The notes beneath the pieces are model-generated. The model worked only from the letters and a program-made list of their open reading frames with translations, had not been told where the DNA came from and searched no databases. Positions 51,658 to 60,736 of a stretch of DNA of 64,000 nt are shown one piece after another (positions within the stretch are counted from its first letter, which is position 1; the number at the start of each line of letters is the position of its first letter). This stretch comes from an uncultured Campylobacter sp. Lineage in GTDB: Bacteria; Campylobacterota; Campylobacteria; Campylobacterales; Campylobacteraceae. The stretch is taken from assembly GCA_934718785.1 (NCBI GenBank), contig CAKVAF010000011.1, positions 1-64,000 of the forward strand. The letters are read 5' to 3'. A program made the translations under genes and the position numbers.

Positions 51658-52491
51658 TTAATATGCGCTTAAATTTTCAATTTTTTTAATCACTTGCTCG
51701 ATGATCCAATCAGGCGTGCTAGCCCCAGCAGAAATACCACAATGCTTTTTGCCCTCAAACCACGCTTTTTGAAGTTCTTTTTCAGTTTCTATGAGGTAGC
51801 TATCTTCACAATTTGCTTTTGAGATTAAAAAAAGTTGTTTTGTATTTGCTGAGTTTTTACCGCCCACGATAATCATCACATCGCTTTTTTTGGAAAGCTC
51901 GGTAATGGCGGCTTGATTTTTAAAAGTCGCGTCACAAATGGTGTTAAAAACGCGCACTTCTTTAACTTTGAGCATTAAAAAATTTACAATTTTCATAAAT
52001 TGCTCGATTTTTTTCGTCGTCTGGCTCACCACAGCGACTTTTGGGCCCAATTTAATATTTTCAAGCTCTTTTTCATCAAGCACCACATAAGCTTTCGTGC
52101 TGACATAGCTTTTTACGCCCTTTACCTCAGGGTGATTTTCATCGCCAAAAATGACCACTTCATAGCCTTGTGCGCTCATTTCTTCACAAATTTGCTGAGG
52201 CTTGGTTACAAAAGGACAAGTCGCATCAAAGATTTCTATATTTTTCTTTTTAAGCTCGGCTAAATCGCCCTTTGTGATACCGTGCGTTCTTATAATCGCC
52301 TTTTTTTCGCCCTTTAGCTCGTGGATATTTTCTAAAGTTTTTACATTAAAGCTTGTTTTAAGCCTTGAAATTTCGGCATTATTGTGAATTAAAGGTCCTA
52401 TTGTCGCAGCGTCTTTTATCTGCTCGGCTTTTTTAATGGCTCTTTTAACGCCAAAACAAAAGCCATAATTTTTAGCAAGCTCAATGATCAA
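51658..52491 (-). CDS. ispH: 4-hydroxy-3-methylbut-2-enyl diphosphate reductase IspH
   Basis: Last enzyme of the MEP isoprenoid pathway, an iron-sulfur reductase of 277 residues. The three cluster cysteines are in NYGFCFGVKRA (Cys12), FDATCPFVTK and FNTICDATFKNQ. Other IspH landmarks are FGDENHPEVKGV, VVSQTT and AGASTPDWIIEQV. The start is TTG at 52491, eleven bases inside aroA. Confidence 0.95.
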   Translation of the reverse strand: MIIELAKNYGFCFGVKRAIKKAEQIKDAATIGPLIHNNAEISRLKTSFNVKTLENIHELKGEKKAIIRTHGITKGDLAELKKKNIEIFDATCPFVTKPQQICEEMSAQGYEVVIFGDENHPEVKGVKSYVSTKAYVVLDEKELENIKLGPKVAVVSQTTKKIEQFMKIVNFLMLKVKEVRVFNTICDATFKNQAAITELSKKSDVMIIVGGKNSANTKQLFLISKANCEDSYLIETEKELQKAWFEGKKHCGISAGASTPDWIIEQVIKKIENLSAY

Positions 52492-53776
52492 TTTTTGCTC
52501 CCATTTTTTTCAAAAGTTTAACAAAATTTGGAAAAGAAGTGTTAATGCAAGCACTATCATCAATTTCAACCCCACAAACAAGTCCCAAAATCGCAAAGCT
52601 CATCGCTATACGGTGATCGCCATAACTTTGAATTTTAGCCGCTTTAACCTTCCCGCCTGTGATTTTAAAGCCATCCTCAAGTTCTTTAGCCTTAACTTGA
52701 CATTTTTTTAAATTTTCTATCATAACGGCTATTCTATCGCTTTCTTTGACTCTTAATTCTTTAGCATTTTTAAGCACGCTTGTGCCGCTAGCAAAGGCAA
52801 ATGCTATGGCTAAAGCAGGCGCTTCATCAATGAGCCAAGATATATTTTCACTCACTTCAACAGCCTTTAAAAAACTGCTTTGTGCGGTAATTTCTCCTAT
52901 TTTCTCATAAGAGTTTTGCTTTATTTTAAACTCAATTTTTGCGCCCATTTTTTGTAAAATCTTAAAGGCTTCAATGCGCGTTTCATTAAGCAAAACATTT
53001 TTTAAAACGACCTTAGAATTTGGCAAAAGCACAGCCGCTAGGGCAAAATAAAAGCTTGAGCTAGGATCATTAGGGATAGTGATATTTAAGGGCTTTAAAG
53101 GAGTTTTTAAAGGCGAAATTTCAAGCTTTTGAGCGCCTTTTTTATCACTTTTTAGCACTTTTAAAGGTGCATTCATAAATAAAAGCATATTTTCGCTGTG
53201 ATTACGGCTAAGCTCAAATTCAGTATAAAAGCTTTTTTTGTCTGCCTTAAAGCCTGCTAAAATGAGAGCTGTTTTAACCTGAGCTGAAGCGATTTTGCTT
53301 TGATAATCAAAGCTTTTAAGCCTTGCTCCTACGATGGCAAGGGGGGCTAAATTTGCATTTTCTCGCCCATAAATTCTAGCTCCTATCTCACTTAAGGGCT
53401 GGCTAAGCCTTTTCATCGGCCTTTTATTAAGATAAATATCCCCACTTAAAACAAAAAATTTTCCCTCAACGCCCGCTAAAAAGCCCATTAAAAGTCTCAT
53501 CGCTGTGCCTGAGTTCCCACAATCTAAAATATCATTAGGCGATAAAATTTGCTTTGGCGGTGTGATGCTGACCTCGCCGCCTTTTCGCTCAACTCTAGCG
53601 CCCAAGTTTTCAATGATTTTAAGCGTGTTTAGAGTATCTTCAGCTAAAAGATAGTTTTTTGCCACGCTTTTTTTAGCACAAAGCATTGAAAAAAGGCTAA
53701 ATCGGTGGCTAATGCTCTTATCGCTTGCGATTTTGCTAAAGCTTGCGTTAAAACAAGTCAGGGGATAAACTCTCAT
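52481..53776 (-). CDS. aroA: 3-phosphoshikimate 1-carboxyvinyltransferase AroA (EPSP synthase)
   Basis: Shikimate-pathway enzyme joining shikimate-3-phosphate and phosphoenolpyruvate, 431 residues. SDKSISHRFSLFS and NSGTAMRLLMGFLAG are the binding signatures; RPMKRLSQPL, the DEAPALAIAFAFASG active-site segment and RVKESDRIA near the end are also present. It leads toward chorismate, the substrate of the TrpE encoded in this window, although the genes are not linked. It starts three bases after pheT. Confidence 0.95.
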   Translation of the reverse strand: MRVYPLTCFNASFSKIASDKSISHRFSLFSMLCAKKSVAKNYLLAEDTLNTLKIIENLGARVERKGGEVSITPPKQILSPNDILDCGNSGTAMRLLMGFLAGVEGKFFVLSGDIYLNKRPMKRLSQPLSEIGARIYGRENANLAPLAIVGARLKSFDYQSKIASAQVKTALILAGFKADKKSFYTEFELSRNHSENMLLFMNAPLKVLKSDKKGAQKLEISPLKTPLKPLNITIPNDPSSSFYFALAAVLLPNSKVVLKNVLLNETRIEAFKILQKMGAKIEFKIKQNSYEKIGEITAQSSFLKAVEVSENISWLIDEAPALAIAFAFASGTSVLKNAKELRVKESDRIAVMIENLKKCQVKAKELEDGFKITGGKVKAAKIQSYGDHRIAMSFAILGLVCGVEIDDSACINTSFPNFVKLLKKMGAKIDH

Positions 53777-53779
53777 TGC

Positions 53780-56104
53780 TTACCTTAAATTTAAACCCAG
53801 CTTATCTTTAAGCGCCAACACAATTACATTCATCGCGTCGCTGACTTCACTATCTTCAAGCGTTCTTTCTAAATTTCTAAAGATAAAATTAAGGCTTAAG
53901 CTAAAATTATCCTTCAAACTTTCATCACTGTATAAATCAATGATTTTAAACTCGGCTAAATTTGGCACTTTCAAGCTTTCTATAAGCTCTTTAATCTTTG
54001 TATAATCAAGGCTTTTTGGCACGATAATGCTTAAATCCCTGCTGATACTTGGAAATTTTGAAAAGGGGCTCGCCGTTTTAAGACCACTTTTTAAGGTGCT
54101 TAAATCAAGCTCGCAAATATAAGTTTTAGGCAAATCTTTTTGCTTTTCATATTTTAAATGAAGCCTGCCGACTACTCCTATTTTAACACCCTTTTGATAG
54201 ATAAAGGCTTGCTCATAAGGGCTTAAAAACTCTACTTTGCTTTCTTTAAGCTCAAAATCAGCGATGATATTTTGAATGCTGGCTAAAAAATCATAAAAGC
54301 TAAAAACCTTAGGCTTAGCCTTGTTTCTTATTTTAGGCTCTTCTTGCAAGCCACTGGCTACAAAGGTGATTTTAGCACTCTCTCTACCCTCATAATCAAA
54401 CACAGCCCCGCTTTCAAAAAGCTTCACACTTTTTTTATTATTCTTAACATTCAAACTTGCAGCGTTTAAAAGATGATTAAGCAAAGTCGGGCGCAGGGTG
54501 TTAAGCTCGTTGTTTAAAGGATTTATAAGCTTTAATTTACTTGTAGCAAAGCCCAAATTTACAAGCTCTTCCTTGCTATCAAGCACATAATGAACGCTTT
54601 CAAAAAAGCCCTCGCTCACAGCCTTTTGCCTTAGGCTTTTAAGCTCTAAATACTCCTTGTAAGTCTCATTTATGCGCGTTTTTTCGCTAAATTCCAAAGG
54701 CTTTGAAGCGATATTATCAATGCCTATGATGCGCACGATTTCTTCGCAAATATCATATAAATTCTCTACATCGCTTCTGTGCTGTGGCACTTTGACATTG
54801 ATTAAATGCTCATCAATAACGCTCACTTCAAACTCAAGACGTTTTAAAATGCGCACGATGTCGTTATTATCAATATCCTTGCCGATAATCTCAGCAAGTT
54901 GCTTGGCTGAAATTTTAACCTCCTTTAAAGGCTTTTGACAAATGACTTGCTGAGTGCCTGTGTAAATGCTGACATTTTCATACTTTGAGAGCTTACACAT
55001 CAAATAATTAAGCCCGATTTCAAGCTTAGGCTCACTGCCCCTAAAACTTCTATAAAAACTATCTTCATCAAGCTTTTTATAAGTACTTTTAGCTTCTGCG
55101 ATGATATAAGGCAGAGTGTAGCTTGACTGAACGATGATGAGCCTTGAGTTTTCATCAATCTTAGCAAAATCTTCTTGTTTAATACCTGCGACATCAAGCT
55201 TTTTATCCTCGTAAAAAACCGCGCTTTCGCCGTGCTTTTCTTTGGTGATTTTAAGCAAAACTTCCTCGTTTTCACTCTCCTTTAAAGCCTTAAAATCATA
55301 AGCGTTAAAAAGCACGCCTGTTGCGTGCGTGGTGTAGTTTAAGAAATTTAAAAACTCATTTTTTTCAAGCTTGTCTATCAAAGCAAGGCGTAGTTTCATA
55401 AGAAGCGATGGCTTAAGCTCGCCATTTAACTCAAGCATTTTGTAAGCAAAAGTTGAATTTAGATCTTTATCTGAGCTCAAGCGAAACATTCTGCCTATGC
55501 CCTTAGCATTTTCATTTTCAGTGCAAATTTGCCTTTTTTTCATATCGATATCATAAACAGCGCTTAGATCTCTAGCAATGCCATAAATGCTTAAGCAATC
55601 GCCCCTATTTGGCGTAAGTTCTACTTCTATCAAGTCATCATTAAAAAGCGCGTAAGAATTTAAGGCTTTGCCAAGTTCTAGCTCTCCTATGCTCTCATCC
55701 AAAACCATAATGCCATCGTTGATTTTAGCAAGGCCTAGCTCAGTGGATGAGCATATCATACCCGCACTTTCAACACCCCTTAATTTCGCCTTTTTAATGA
55801 CTAAATCCCCAAGCTTTGCGCCCACAAGTGCCACGGCGACAAACTGCCCCTCAGCGACATTTTTCGCCCCACACACAATTTGCAAGTCCTCATTTCCTAC
55901 ATCGACCTTGCAAACATTGAGCTTATCGCTGTTTTCAAGCTTTGTCTTTTCTTTGACAAAGCCCACGACCACTTTATCAGCCACTCTTAAATTTCTCGTA
56001 CTATCTACTTCTATACCGATATCATTAAGAGCCTTGCTTAAATCCTCTAAGCTCTTATTTTTTATGTCTATAAACTCACTCAGCCAAGTTCTTGTGATAA
56101 TCAT
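53780..56104 (-). CDS. pheT: Phenylalanyl-tRNA synthetase beta subunit PheT
   Basis: The 774-residue subunit has the N-terminal tRNA-binding EMAP-like domain ([20 protein letters not shown]), a B3/4 editing domain in reduced form, the B5 domain, the core domain ([16 protein letters not shown]) and the C-terminal FDX-ACB domain ([16 protein letters not shown]). The B3/4 region is divergent from the usual one, with the segment [20 protein letters not shown] in its place, as in other epsilon-proteobacteria. Overlaps pheS as ATGA. Confidence 0.95.
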   Translation of the reverse strand: MIITRTWLSEFIDIKNKSLEDLSKALNDIGIEVDSTRNLRVADKVVVGFVKEKTKLENSDKLNVCKVDVGNEDLQIVCGAKNVAEGQFVAVALVGAKLGDLVIKKAKLRGVESAGMICSSTELGLAKINDGIMVLDESIGELELGKALNSYALFNDDLIEVELTPNRGDCLSIYGIARDLSAVYDIDMKKRQICTENENAKGIGRMFRLSSDKDLNSTFAYKMLELNGELKPSLLMKLRLALIDKLEKNEFLNFLNYTTHATGVLFNAYDFKALKESENEEVLLKITKEKHGESAVFYEDKKLDVAGIKQEDFAKIDENSRLIIVQSSYTLPYIIAEAKSTYKKLDEDSFYRSFRGSEPKLEIGLNYLMCKLSKYENVSIYTGTQQVICQKPLKEVKISAKQLAEIIGKDIDNNDIVRILKRLEFEVSVIDEHLINVKVPQHRSDVENLYDICEEIVRIIGIDNIASKPLEFSEKTRINETYKEYLELKSLRQKAVSEGFFESVHYVLDSKEELVNLGFATSKLKLINPLNNELNTLRPTLLNHLLNAASLNVKNNKKSVKLFESGAVFDYEGRESAKITFVASGLQEEPKIRNKAKPKVFSFYDFLASIQNIIADFELKESKVEFLSPYEQAFIYQKGVKIGVVGRLHLKYEKQKDLPKTYICELDLSTLKSGLKTASPFSKFPSISRDLSIIVPKSLDYTKIKELIESLKVPNLAEFKIIDLYSDESLKDNFSLSLNFIFRNLERTLEDSEVSDAMNVIVLALKDKLGLNLR

Positions 56105-57093
56105 TTAAACTGCTCCAACAATCTTAAATCTCCTTCAAAAAGCGAGCGCAAATCAGGAATTTTGTGTTTTAACATCGCAAAGCGCTCCACACCAAGCCCA
56201 AAGGCATAGCCGCTGACATTTTCTAAATTTACAAATTTAAAAACATTAGGATCAACGACCCCACAGCCAAGCACTTCAAGCCAAGTCGTGTGCTTACAAA
56301 CCCTACAGCCACAGCCCTTACAAAAAACACAACTTATATCAACTTCAGCACTAGGCTCTGTGAAAGGGAAAAATGACGGGCGAAAGCGCACTTTAACATC
56401 GCCAAAGAAAAAGTGTAAAAACTCTTCTAAAATGCTTTTTAAATTTGCAAAACTTACCCTAGCTCCTTCCTCAACCACAAGGCCTTCTACTTGATGAAAC
56501 ATCGGCGTGTGTGTTAAATCAAAATCGCGCCTAAACACAGCTCCTGGTGCTATCATACGAATGGGCGGCTTTTGAGTGAGCATGGTGCGAATTTGCACGG
56601 GCGAAGTTTGAGTGCGTAAAAGACGTTTATCCTCAAAATAAAAAGTATCTTGCATATCTCTAGCAGGGTGTGATTTGGATAAATTTAGGGCTTCAAAATT
56701 GTGAAAATCATCTTCTATCAAAGGTCCTTTTTCAACGCTAAAATTAAGGCTGATGAAGTATTCAATGATAGTGTCCATAGTTTGCATTACAGGATGAAGC
56801 GCGCCTGTGCCTGTGCTTTCATCAAAAAAGCTAAAATGCTGGGCATTTTCTCTCATCTTTTCATCAAAACTGCTGCTTTCAAGCTCTTTAAATTTAGCCT
56901 CAAAGGCTTCGTTAAAGCTTTGTTTTGTTTGATTGAGCTTTGCGGCAAAGTCCTTTTTCTCATCATCTTTTAAATCTTTAAGCTTGGCAAACTCAGCACT
57001 TAAGGCACTTTTTTTACCCAAAAGCTCGACTTTTAATTTTTCAAGCTCGTTTAAATCCTTGCAAGCTTGTATTTTTTCTAAATTCTTTTGCAA
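56101..57093 (-). CDS. pheS: Phenylalanyl-tRNA synthetase alpha subunit PheS
   Basis: The 330-residue catalytic subunit has an N-terminal coiled coil followed by the class II core: [57 protein letters not shown] and [15 protein letters not shown] pair ([13 protein letters not shown]) lies near the end of the core, a feature of this group. First gene of the pheS-pheT-aroA-ispH-rpsA-X-serA string. Confidence 0.96.
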   Translation of the reverse strand: MQKNLEKIQACKDLNELEKLKVELLGKKSALSAEFAKLKDLKDDEKKDFAAKLNQTKQSFNEAFEAKFKELESSSFDEKMRENAQHFSFFDESTGTGALHPVMQTMDTIIEYFISLNFSVEKGPLIEDDFHNFEALNLSKSHPARDMQDTFYFEDKRLLRTQTSPVQIRTMLTQKPPIRMIAPGAVFRRDFDLTHTPMFHQVEGLVVEEGARVSFANLKSILEEFLHFFFGDVKVRFRPSFFPFTEPSAEVDISCVFCKGCGCRVCKHTTWLEVLGCGVVDPNVFKFVNLENVSGYAFGLGVERFAMLKHKIPDLRSLFEGDLRLLEQFK

Positions 57094-57165
57094 AATTTAT
57101 CCTTAAATCTCTTTTTTAAAGCTTTAATTTTAACTAAATTTCATTAAAAGTATCTAAAATTTAAG

Positions 57166-57171
57166 TATAAT
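57166..57171 (+). promoter_or_regulatory. -10 promoter box for the HIT protein gene
   Basis: TATAAT preceded by TTTAAG, the pattern often seen at Campylobacter sigma-70 promoters, 31 bases before the ATG. Confidence 0.6.
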
Positions 57172-57201
57172 TATGAAATTTCAGTCTAAAAAGGAGAAAA
57201 A

Positions 57202-57513
57202 ATGAGTGAAAAAACGATTTTTGAAAAAATCATTGATGGCGAATTACCCAGCGAAAAAGTGCTTGAAAGTAATGATTTCCTAGCCTTTAAAGATATCAAT
57301 CCAAAAGCACCGATTCATATTTTAATCGTTACAAAAGAGCATTTCAAGGATTTCAACGAGGTGCGCCCTGAAGTGATGGCTAAAATGACAAGCTTTATCC
57401 ACGAACTCACCGCATTTTTAAATCTCAAAGAGTATAAACTGCTTACAAATTGCGGCAAAAAAGCCGGCCAAGAAGTCTTTCATCTGCATTTTCATTTACT
57501 TGCTGGCTTTTAA
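57202..57513 (+). CDS. HIT-family nucleotide-binding protein (HinT-like)
   Basis: The 103-residue protein has the histidine triad HLHFHLL near its C-terminus and IFEKIIDGELPSEKVLE at the start, the pattern of HinT-type phosphoramidase/AMP-lysyl hydrolases. It ends almost immediately after the triad (LLAGF), a little shorter than the common 115-120 residues; the triad itself is complete. AAAAGGAG precedes the ATG. Divergent from pheS and convergent with dctA. Confidence 0.88.
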   Translation: MSEKTIFEKIIDGELPSEKVLESNDFLAFKDINPKAPIHILIVTKEHFKDFNEVRPEVMAKMTSFIHELTAFLNLKEYKLLTNCGKKAGQEVFHLHFHLLAGF

Positions 57514-57566
57514 CTAAGACGCTAAAGACAGCGATTAATGAAGCAAATTGCATCATCAAATTTTAT

Positions 57567-57603
57567 TTTGCAATGATAAATAAAAAATTTCTATCATTGC
57601 AAA
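57567..57603 (+). terminator. Bidirectional hairpin between the HIT gene and dctA
   Basis: A perfect 12-base stem TTTGCAATGATA (57567-57578) / TATCATTGCAAA (57592-57603) with a 13-base loop between convergent genes; AT-rich on both sides. Confidence 0.7.
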
Positions 57604-57642
57604 TTTACTTTAATTTATATGATAAATTTATAATAAGGGTTT

Positions 57643-59073
57643 TCACATTACCCTAAATTCATCCGGATGATCTAGAGCATAGCGCAGTTTATCTCTATCC
57701 ACGCGCTTGTCCCAAATGCTCACGATCAAGCACGCAACCGCGTTGCCGCAAAGATTTCCCACGCTTCTCATTTCGCTTAAAAACTTATCAATGCCAAGTA
57801 TAGCAGCCACGGTTACAGCTGGAATAATGCTTGAGCCATCGCTTGTTGTAAGGGCTGAGAGCGTGCCAGCAAGCACGATGAAGCCACTTCCAGTAACGCC
57901 CACAGCACCTTTTGAAGAAATCATTAAAATAATTACAAGCGTGATGATTTGCTCTAAACTCACAGCAATATCAAAGGCTTGAGCTAGGAAAATGACGGCT
58001 AGGCTTAGATAAATATTCGTCGCATCAAGGTTAAAGCTATAACCTGTGGGTATCACAAGCCCCACAGAAGCCTTTTGAATGCCTGCTTTTTCAAGCTTTC
58101 TCATCAGTGGAGCCAGCGCACTTTCACTGCTTGAAGTGGCAAAGACGACTAAGACTTCGCGGTAAATAAAGCGCATGAATTTAAAGATATTCACACGAGC
58201 CAGCGCACAAATCACGCCTAAAATGATGAAAATAAATGCCAGCACGGCTAAAGCCATAGTGATTAAAAGCATGGCCATGCCGCTAATGGAGCCAAAGCCA
58301 AATTTGGCGATTAAAAACGCCATCGCCCCAAAAGTAGCCAGTGGACTATACCATATAAGTATCGTAAGCACCTTAAAAAAGGTCTCTTGCATACTTTCAA
58401 AATAATTTAACGCTTTTTCTTTAAAAGCAGGCTTTATCAGCGAAATGATAATGGCTAGAGCTAGAGCCATAACCAAAACTTGCAAGGTCTTGCCCTCAAC
58501 AAAAGGAGAGATAGGATCGTGCGGGATGGCGCTCATTAAAATATGCCACAGCTCTTCGCCGGCTGTTTGTGGGGCTGCTGCGCCTTTTTCAATATAGCCT
58601 GCAACGCTTGAGCTATCAAGGCTTTCAACCTTTAAATGCATGCCCTCGCCCGGCTTTAAGCCCAGACCAAAAACCACGCCGATAATGAGCGCAAAGGTGC
58701 TGACCACTTCAAAATAAATGAGCGTTTTAAGCCCTAAGCTGCCTAAAGTCTTTAAATCCTCAAGTCTGATAATGCCCGTGATAATGGTAAGAAAGATGAT
58801 AGGACCCATTAAAAGCTTAAGTCCCTTAATGAAAGGATCGATAGTATAGGCTTTTGCGCCAACGCTAAAATTATAAAAAAACTCCACTACGCTAGAGTTT
58901 TCAGGCTGTAAAGTATTCGCACTGGGCGGGGTGTAAAAGCTTCCTAAAGTGCCAAATAAAACGCCCAAAAAAAGTCCCACAAAGACCCAGAAAACAAGAC
59001 TTTTCGTCCATTTTCTTGAGATAGGATTGTGATCTTTAGGTGCATGAACGCCTTGTGTGAAAGAAGTGTGCAT
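57643..59073 (-). CDS. dctA: C4-dicarboxylate:cation symporter DctA
   Basis: The 476-residue inner-membrane symporter of the DAACS family shows the serine-rich loop ATSSSESALAPLMRKLE, the signature GLVIPTGYSFNLDATNIYLS, SSKGAVGVTGSGFIVLAGTL and the sixth-helix GLKLLMGPIIFLTIITGI. The SSS-SE loop and PTGYSFNLD favour DctA-type aspartate/C4-dicarboxylate uptake over cystine carriers, but substrate choice in this family is not readable with certainty. AAAGG precedes the ATG. Divergent from mapA, with related TACAAT promoter sequences in the shared gap. Confidence 0.8.
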   Translation of the reverse strand: MHTSFTQGVHAPKDHNPISRKWTKSLVFWVFVGLFLGVLFGTLGSFYTPPSANTLQPENSSVVEFFYNFSVGAKAYTIDPFIKGLKLLMGPIIFLTIITGIIRLEDLKTLGSLGLKTLIYFEVVSTFALIIGVVFGLGLKPGEGMHLKVESLDSSSVAGYIEKGAAAPQTAGEELWHILMSAIPHDPISPFVEGKTLQVLVMALALAIIISLIKPAFKEKALNYFESMQETFFKVLTILIWYSPLATFGAMAFLIAKFGFGSISGMAMLLITMALAVLAFIFIILGVICALARVNIFKFMRFIYREVLVVFATSSSESALAPLMRKLEKAGIQKASVGLVIPTGYSFNLDATNIYLSLAVIFLAQAFDIAVSLEQIITLVIILMISSKGAVGVTGSGFIVLAGTLSALTTSDGSSIIPAVTVAAILGIDKFLSEMRSVGNLCGNAVACLIVSIWDKRVDRDKLRYALDHPDEFRVM

Positions 59074-59102
59074 AATGGGCCTTTGAATTGATTTATTTAA
59101 AA

Positions 59103-59124
59103 GTTAATTGTAACTTATTGTAAC
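59103..59124 (-). promoter_or_regulatory. Likely dctA promoter with tandem GTTACAAT motif
   Basis: On the minus strand, GTTACAATAA and GTTACAATTAAC follow one another. The second contains TACAAT as a likely -10 box about 30 bases before the ATG. The 12-base GTTACAATTAAC recurs exactly, in the other orientation, at 59261. Confidence 0.5.
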
Positions 59125-59260
59125 TTTTTATGCGGTTAAAGATAAGAAATTTTTGCTTAAAAATTGCTTTTTTGCTTAGTTTTGTAACAAAATTTTTTAA
59201 ATTTTTATGAAAGAGTTTTTAAATTTAGGCTGAAATTTCAGCAAAATTGGCATAAAATTT

Positions 59261-59272
59261 GTTACAATTAAC
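59261..59272 (+). promoter_or_regulatory. Likely mapA promoter motif GTTACAATTAAC
   Basis: TGTTACAAT is an extended -10 box 30 bases before the mapA ATG. It is the reverse complement of 59103-59114 in front of dctA. Confidence 0.5.
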
Positions 59273-59297
59273 AAAAAATTTAAGTTAAGGACAAAAT

Positions 59298-59942
59298 ATG
59301 AAATTTATAAAATATGCCCTTTTAAGCCTTTTAGCTCTTTTTTTAAGTGCTTGTAGTATGGCGGGTAAAACGAATTTAGACAAAATCAATGATTTTGCAA
59401 AATCCACTCCTTGCGTGAGTTGTGAAAGCACAACAGCCTTTGAAGCTAAAATTCGTGGGCTTTTGTATGTAAGCGATGTGGGCTTTCAGTGTTGTGCGGA
59501 TAAAAGAACGCTTGATCCAAGCGTGGCGCTTAAAAAAGTATCCATTCACAGCGTCATTGACTTGCCCGAAGAAAAAAAGATTCTTCAAACAAGCTCGCAA
59601 AACTTCTATATCAACGAGAAATTTAATGCAGCTTTTTATGTTTTCTTAAAGCAAGAGCTTGAAGCAAGGGGTATTTTAGTCGTTGATGATACAAGTTCAC
59701 CTTATACGATCCGCCTTTCTTTGCAGTTTTTAGACTTTAGCTCTAGGCTTGATAGAGTGTCTTTACATTCAAATCTAAGCGCTAGAGTGCAGTTTAAAAA
59801 TATCAATATCGATAGATTTTATACTGTGCGCACCAGACAAGAAGTCAAGGGCTTTTATGATATAAAAGATATTTCTTTTTACACTTTTTTACTCATCAAA
59901 CAGCTTGCAAATAAAACGGCTTCGATGATTTCAGCTCTTTGA
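59298..59942 (+). CDS. mapA: Outer-membrane lipoprotein MapA
   Basis: The 214-residue lipoprotein has a signal peptide and the lipobox LSAC (Cys19). Identity as MapA rests on length (the C. jejuni protein has 214 residues), the lipobox and the gene order mapA - phosphoribosyltransferase - gyrA - flgP, all as in C. jejuni. The mature part has a CVSCESTTAFE segment and a Cys pair in GFQCCADK, and its C-terminal half is rich in beta-strand pattern. Function is not established; it is used as a species marker antigen. AAGGACAAA precedes the ATG. Confidence 0.85.
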   Translation: MKFIKYALLSLLALFLSACSMAGKTNLDKINDFAKSTPCVSCESTTAFEAKIRGLLYVSDVGFQCCADKRTLDPSVALKKVSIHSVIDLPEEKKILQTSSQNFYINEKFNAAFYVFLKQELEARGILVVDDTSSPYTIRLSLQFLDFSSRLDRVSLHSNLSARVQFKNINIDRFYTVRTRQEVKGFYDIKDISFYTFLLIKQLANKTASMISAL

Positions 59943-60631
59943 GATGTTTTAATTGTGGGGCTTTTGCCCTGCTTGATTTTTGTTACACTTGCTCGCTAGA
60001 ACTTAGCGAGCTGAGTTTAAATGTAAGAGAGCTTGAAATTTCAAAAAAATCCTCAAAAAGACTTTTAGGAATGCCTGATTTTCAAAATGAGGCATTTTTA
60101 AAGCCAAATTCAGTCTTAAATGATGAAATTTTCAAATTTAATGATTTTCAAAGCGATAAGCTCAAGGTTTATTCTTTTTACAAATATAGCGATATCAAGC
60201 ATTTGCTGCTTTCAAAGCATAAATTTTATGGTTATTTTATCTATCATTTTTTAGCTAGGCTTTCTTTTGCGCGCTTTAAAGAATTTTTCGCTCCAAATAT
60301 TAAAATTTCAGCCCTTCCCCTTGATGACAAGGTAGAAAATCAGCTTTATTCACATTCTGCGATTTTAGCTAAGTATTTAAAAAGTAAAAGCATTAAGCCT
60401 ATTTTTAACGCCTTAAAAGCGCAAAATCATATTAAATACAGCGGGCAAAGCTTAAACTTTCGCATGAAAAATAAAAGAAAATTCAAGCTCTTAAAAGCCA
60501 TAAAAGAACCTGTCATTTTAGTCGATGATATCATCACGACGGGTTCATCTTTGCTTGAGGCGCGTCAAGTTTTAAAAAAGCATAAAATCAACGTGCTTTT
60601 TGCCCTTGTTTTGGCAGACGCTAGGGAGTGA
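59939..60631 (+). CDS. ComF-like phosphoribosyltransferase-fold protein
   Basis: The 230-residue protein starts with a four-Cys zinc ribbon (MRCFNCG, FCYTCS) and ends with a PRTase domain whose PRPP loop is PVILVDDIITTGSSLLEA. That combination is the ComF/GntX family, linked to DNA uptake or to unknown nucleotide chemistry. The middle part (about residues 30-130) is divergent. The start is TTG at 59939, overlapping the mapA stop by four bases; no other in-frame start lies nearby, and it keeps the first zinc Cys. gyrA follows after 105 bases with its own promoter. Confidence 0.8.
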   Translation: MRCFNCGAFALLDFCYTCSLELSELSLNVRELEISKKSSKRLLGMPDFQNEAFLKPNSVLNDEIFKFNDFQSDKLKVYSFYKYSDIKHLLLSKHKFYGYFIYHFLARLSFARFKEFFAPNIKISALPLDDKVENQLYSHSAILAKYLKSKSIKPIFNALKAQNHIKYSGQSLNFRMKNKRKFKLLKAIKEPVILVDDIITTGSSLLEARQVLKKHKINVLFALVLADARE

Positions 60632-60697
60632 ATTTCAATAAGCCTTGGGGCTAAATTTCAAACAAAGCTTTTTCTAATGTAAATTTAAATAAAAATT

Positions 60698-60706
60698 TGC
60701 TAGAAT
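60698..60706 (+). promoter_or_regulatory. Extended -10 promoter for gyrA
   Basis: TGCTAGAAT (TGnTAGAAT) 30 bases before the gyrA ATG; T-rich and A-rich stretches lie upstream in place of a -35. Confidence 0.55.
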
Positions 60707-60736
60707 ACAACTTTTAAATTTCAAGGATAAACCCTC

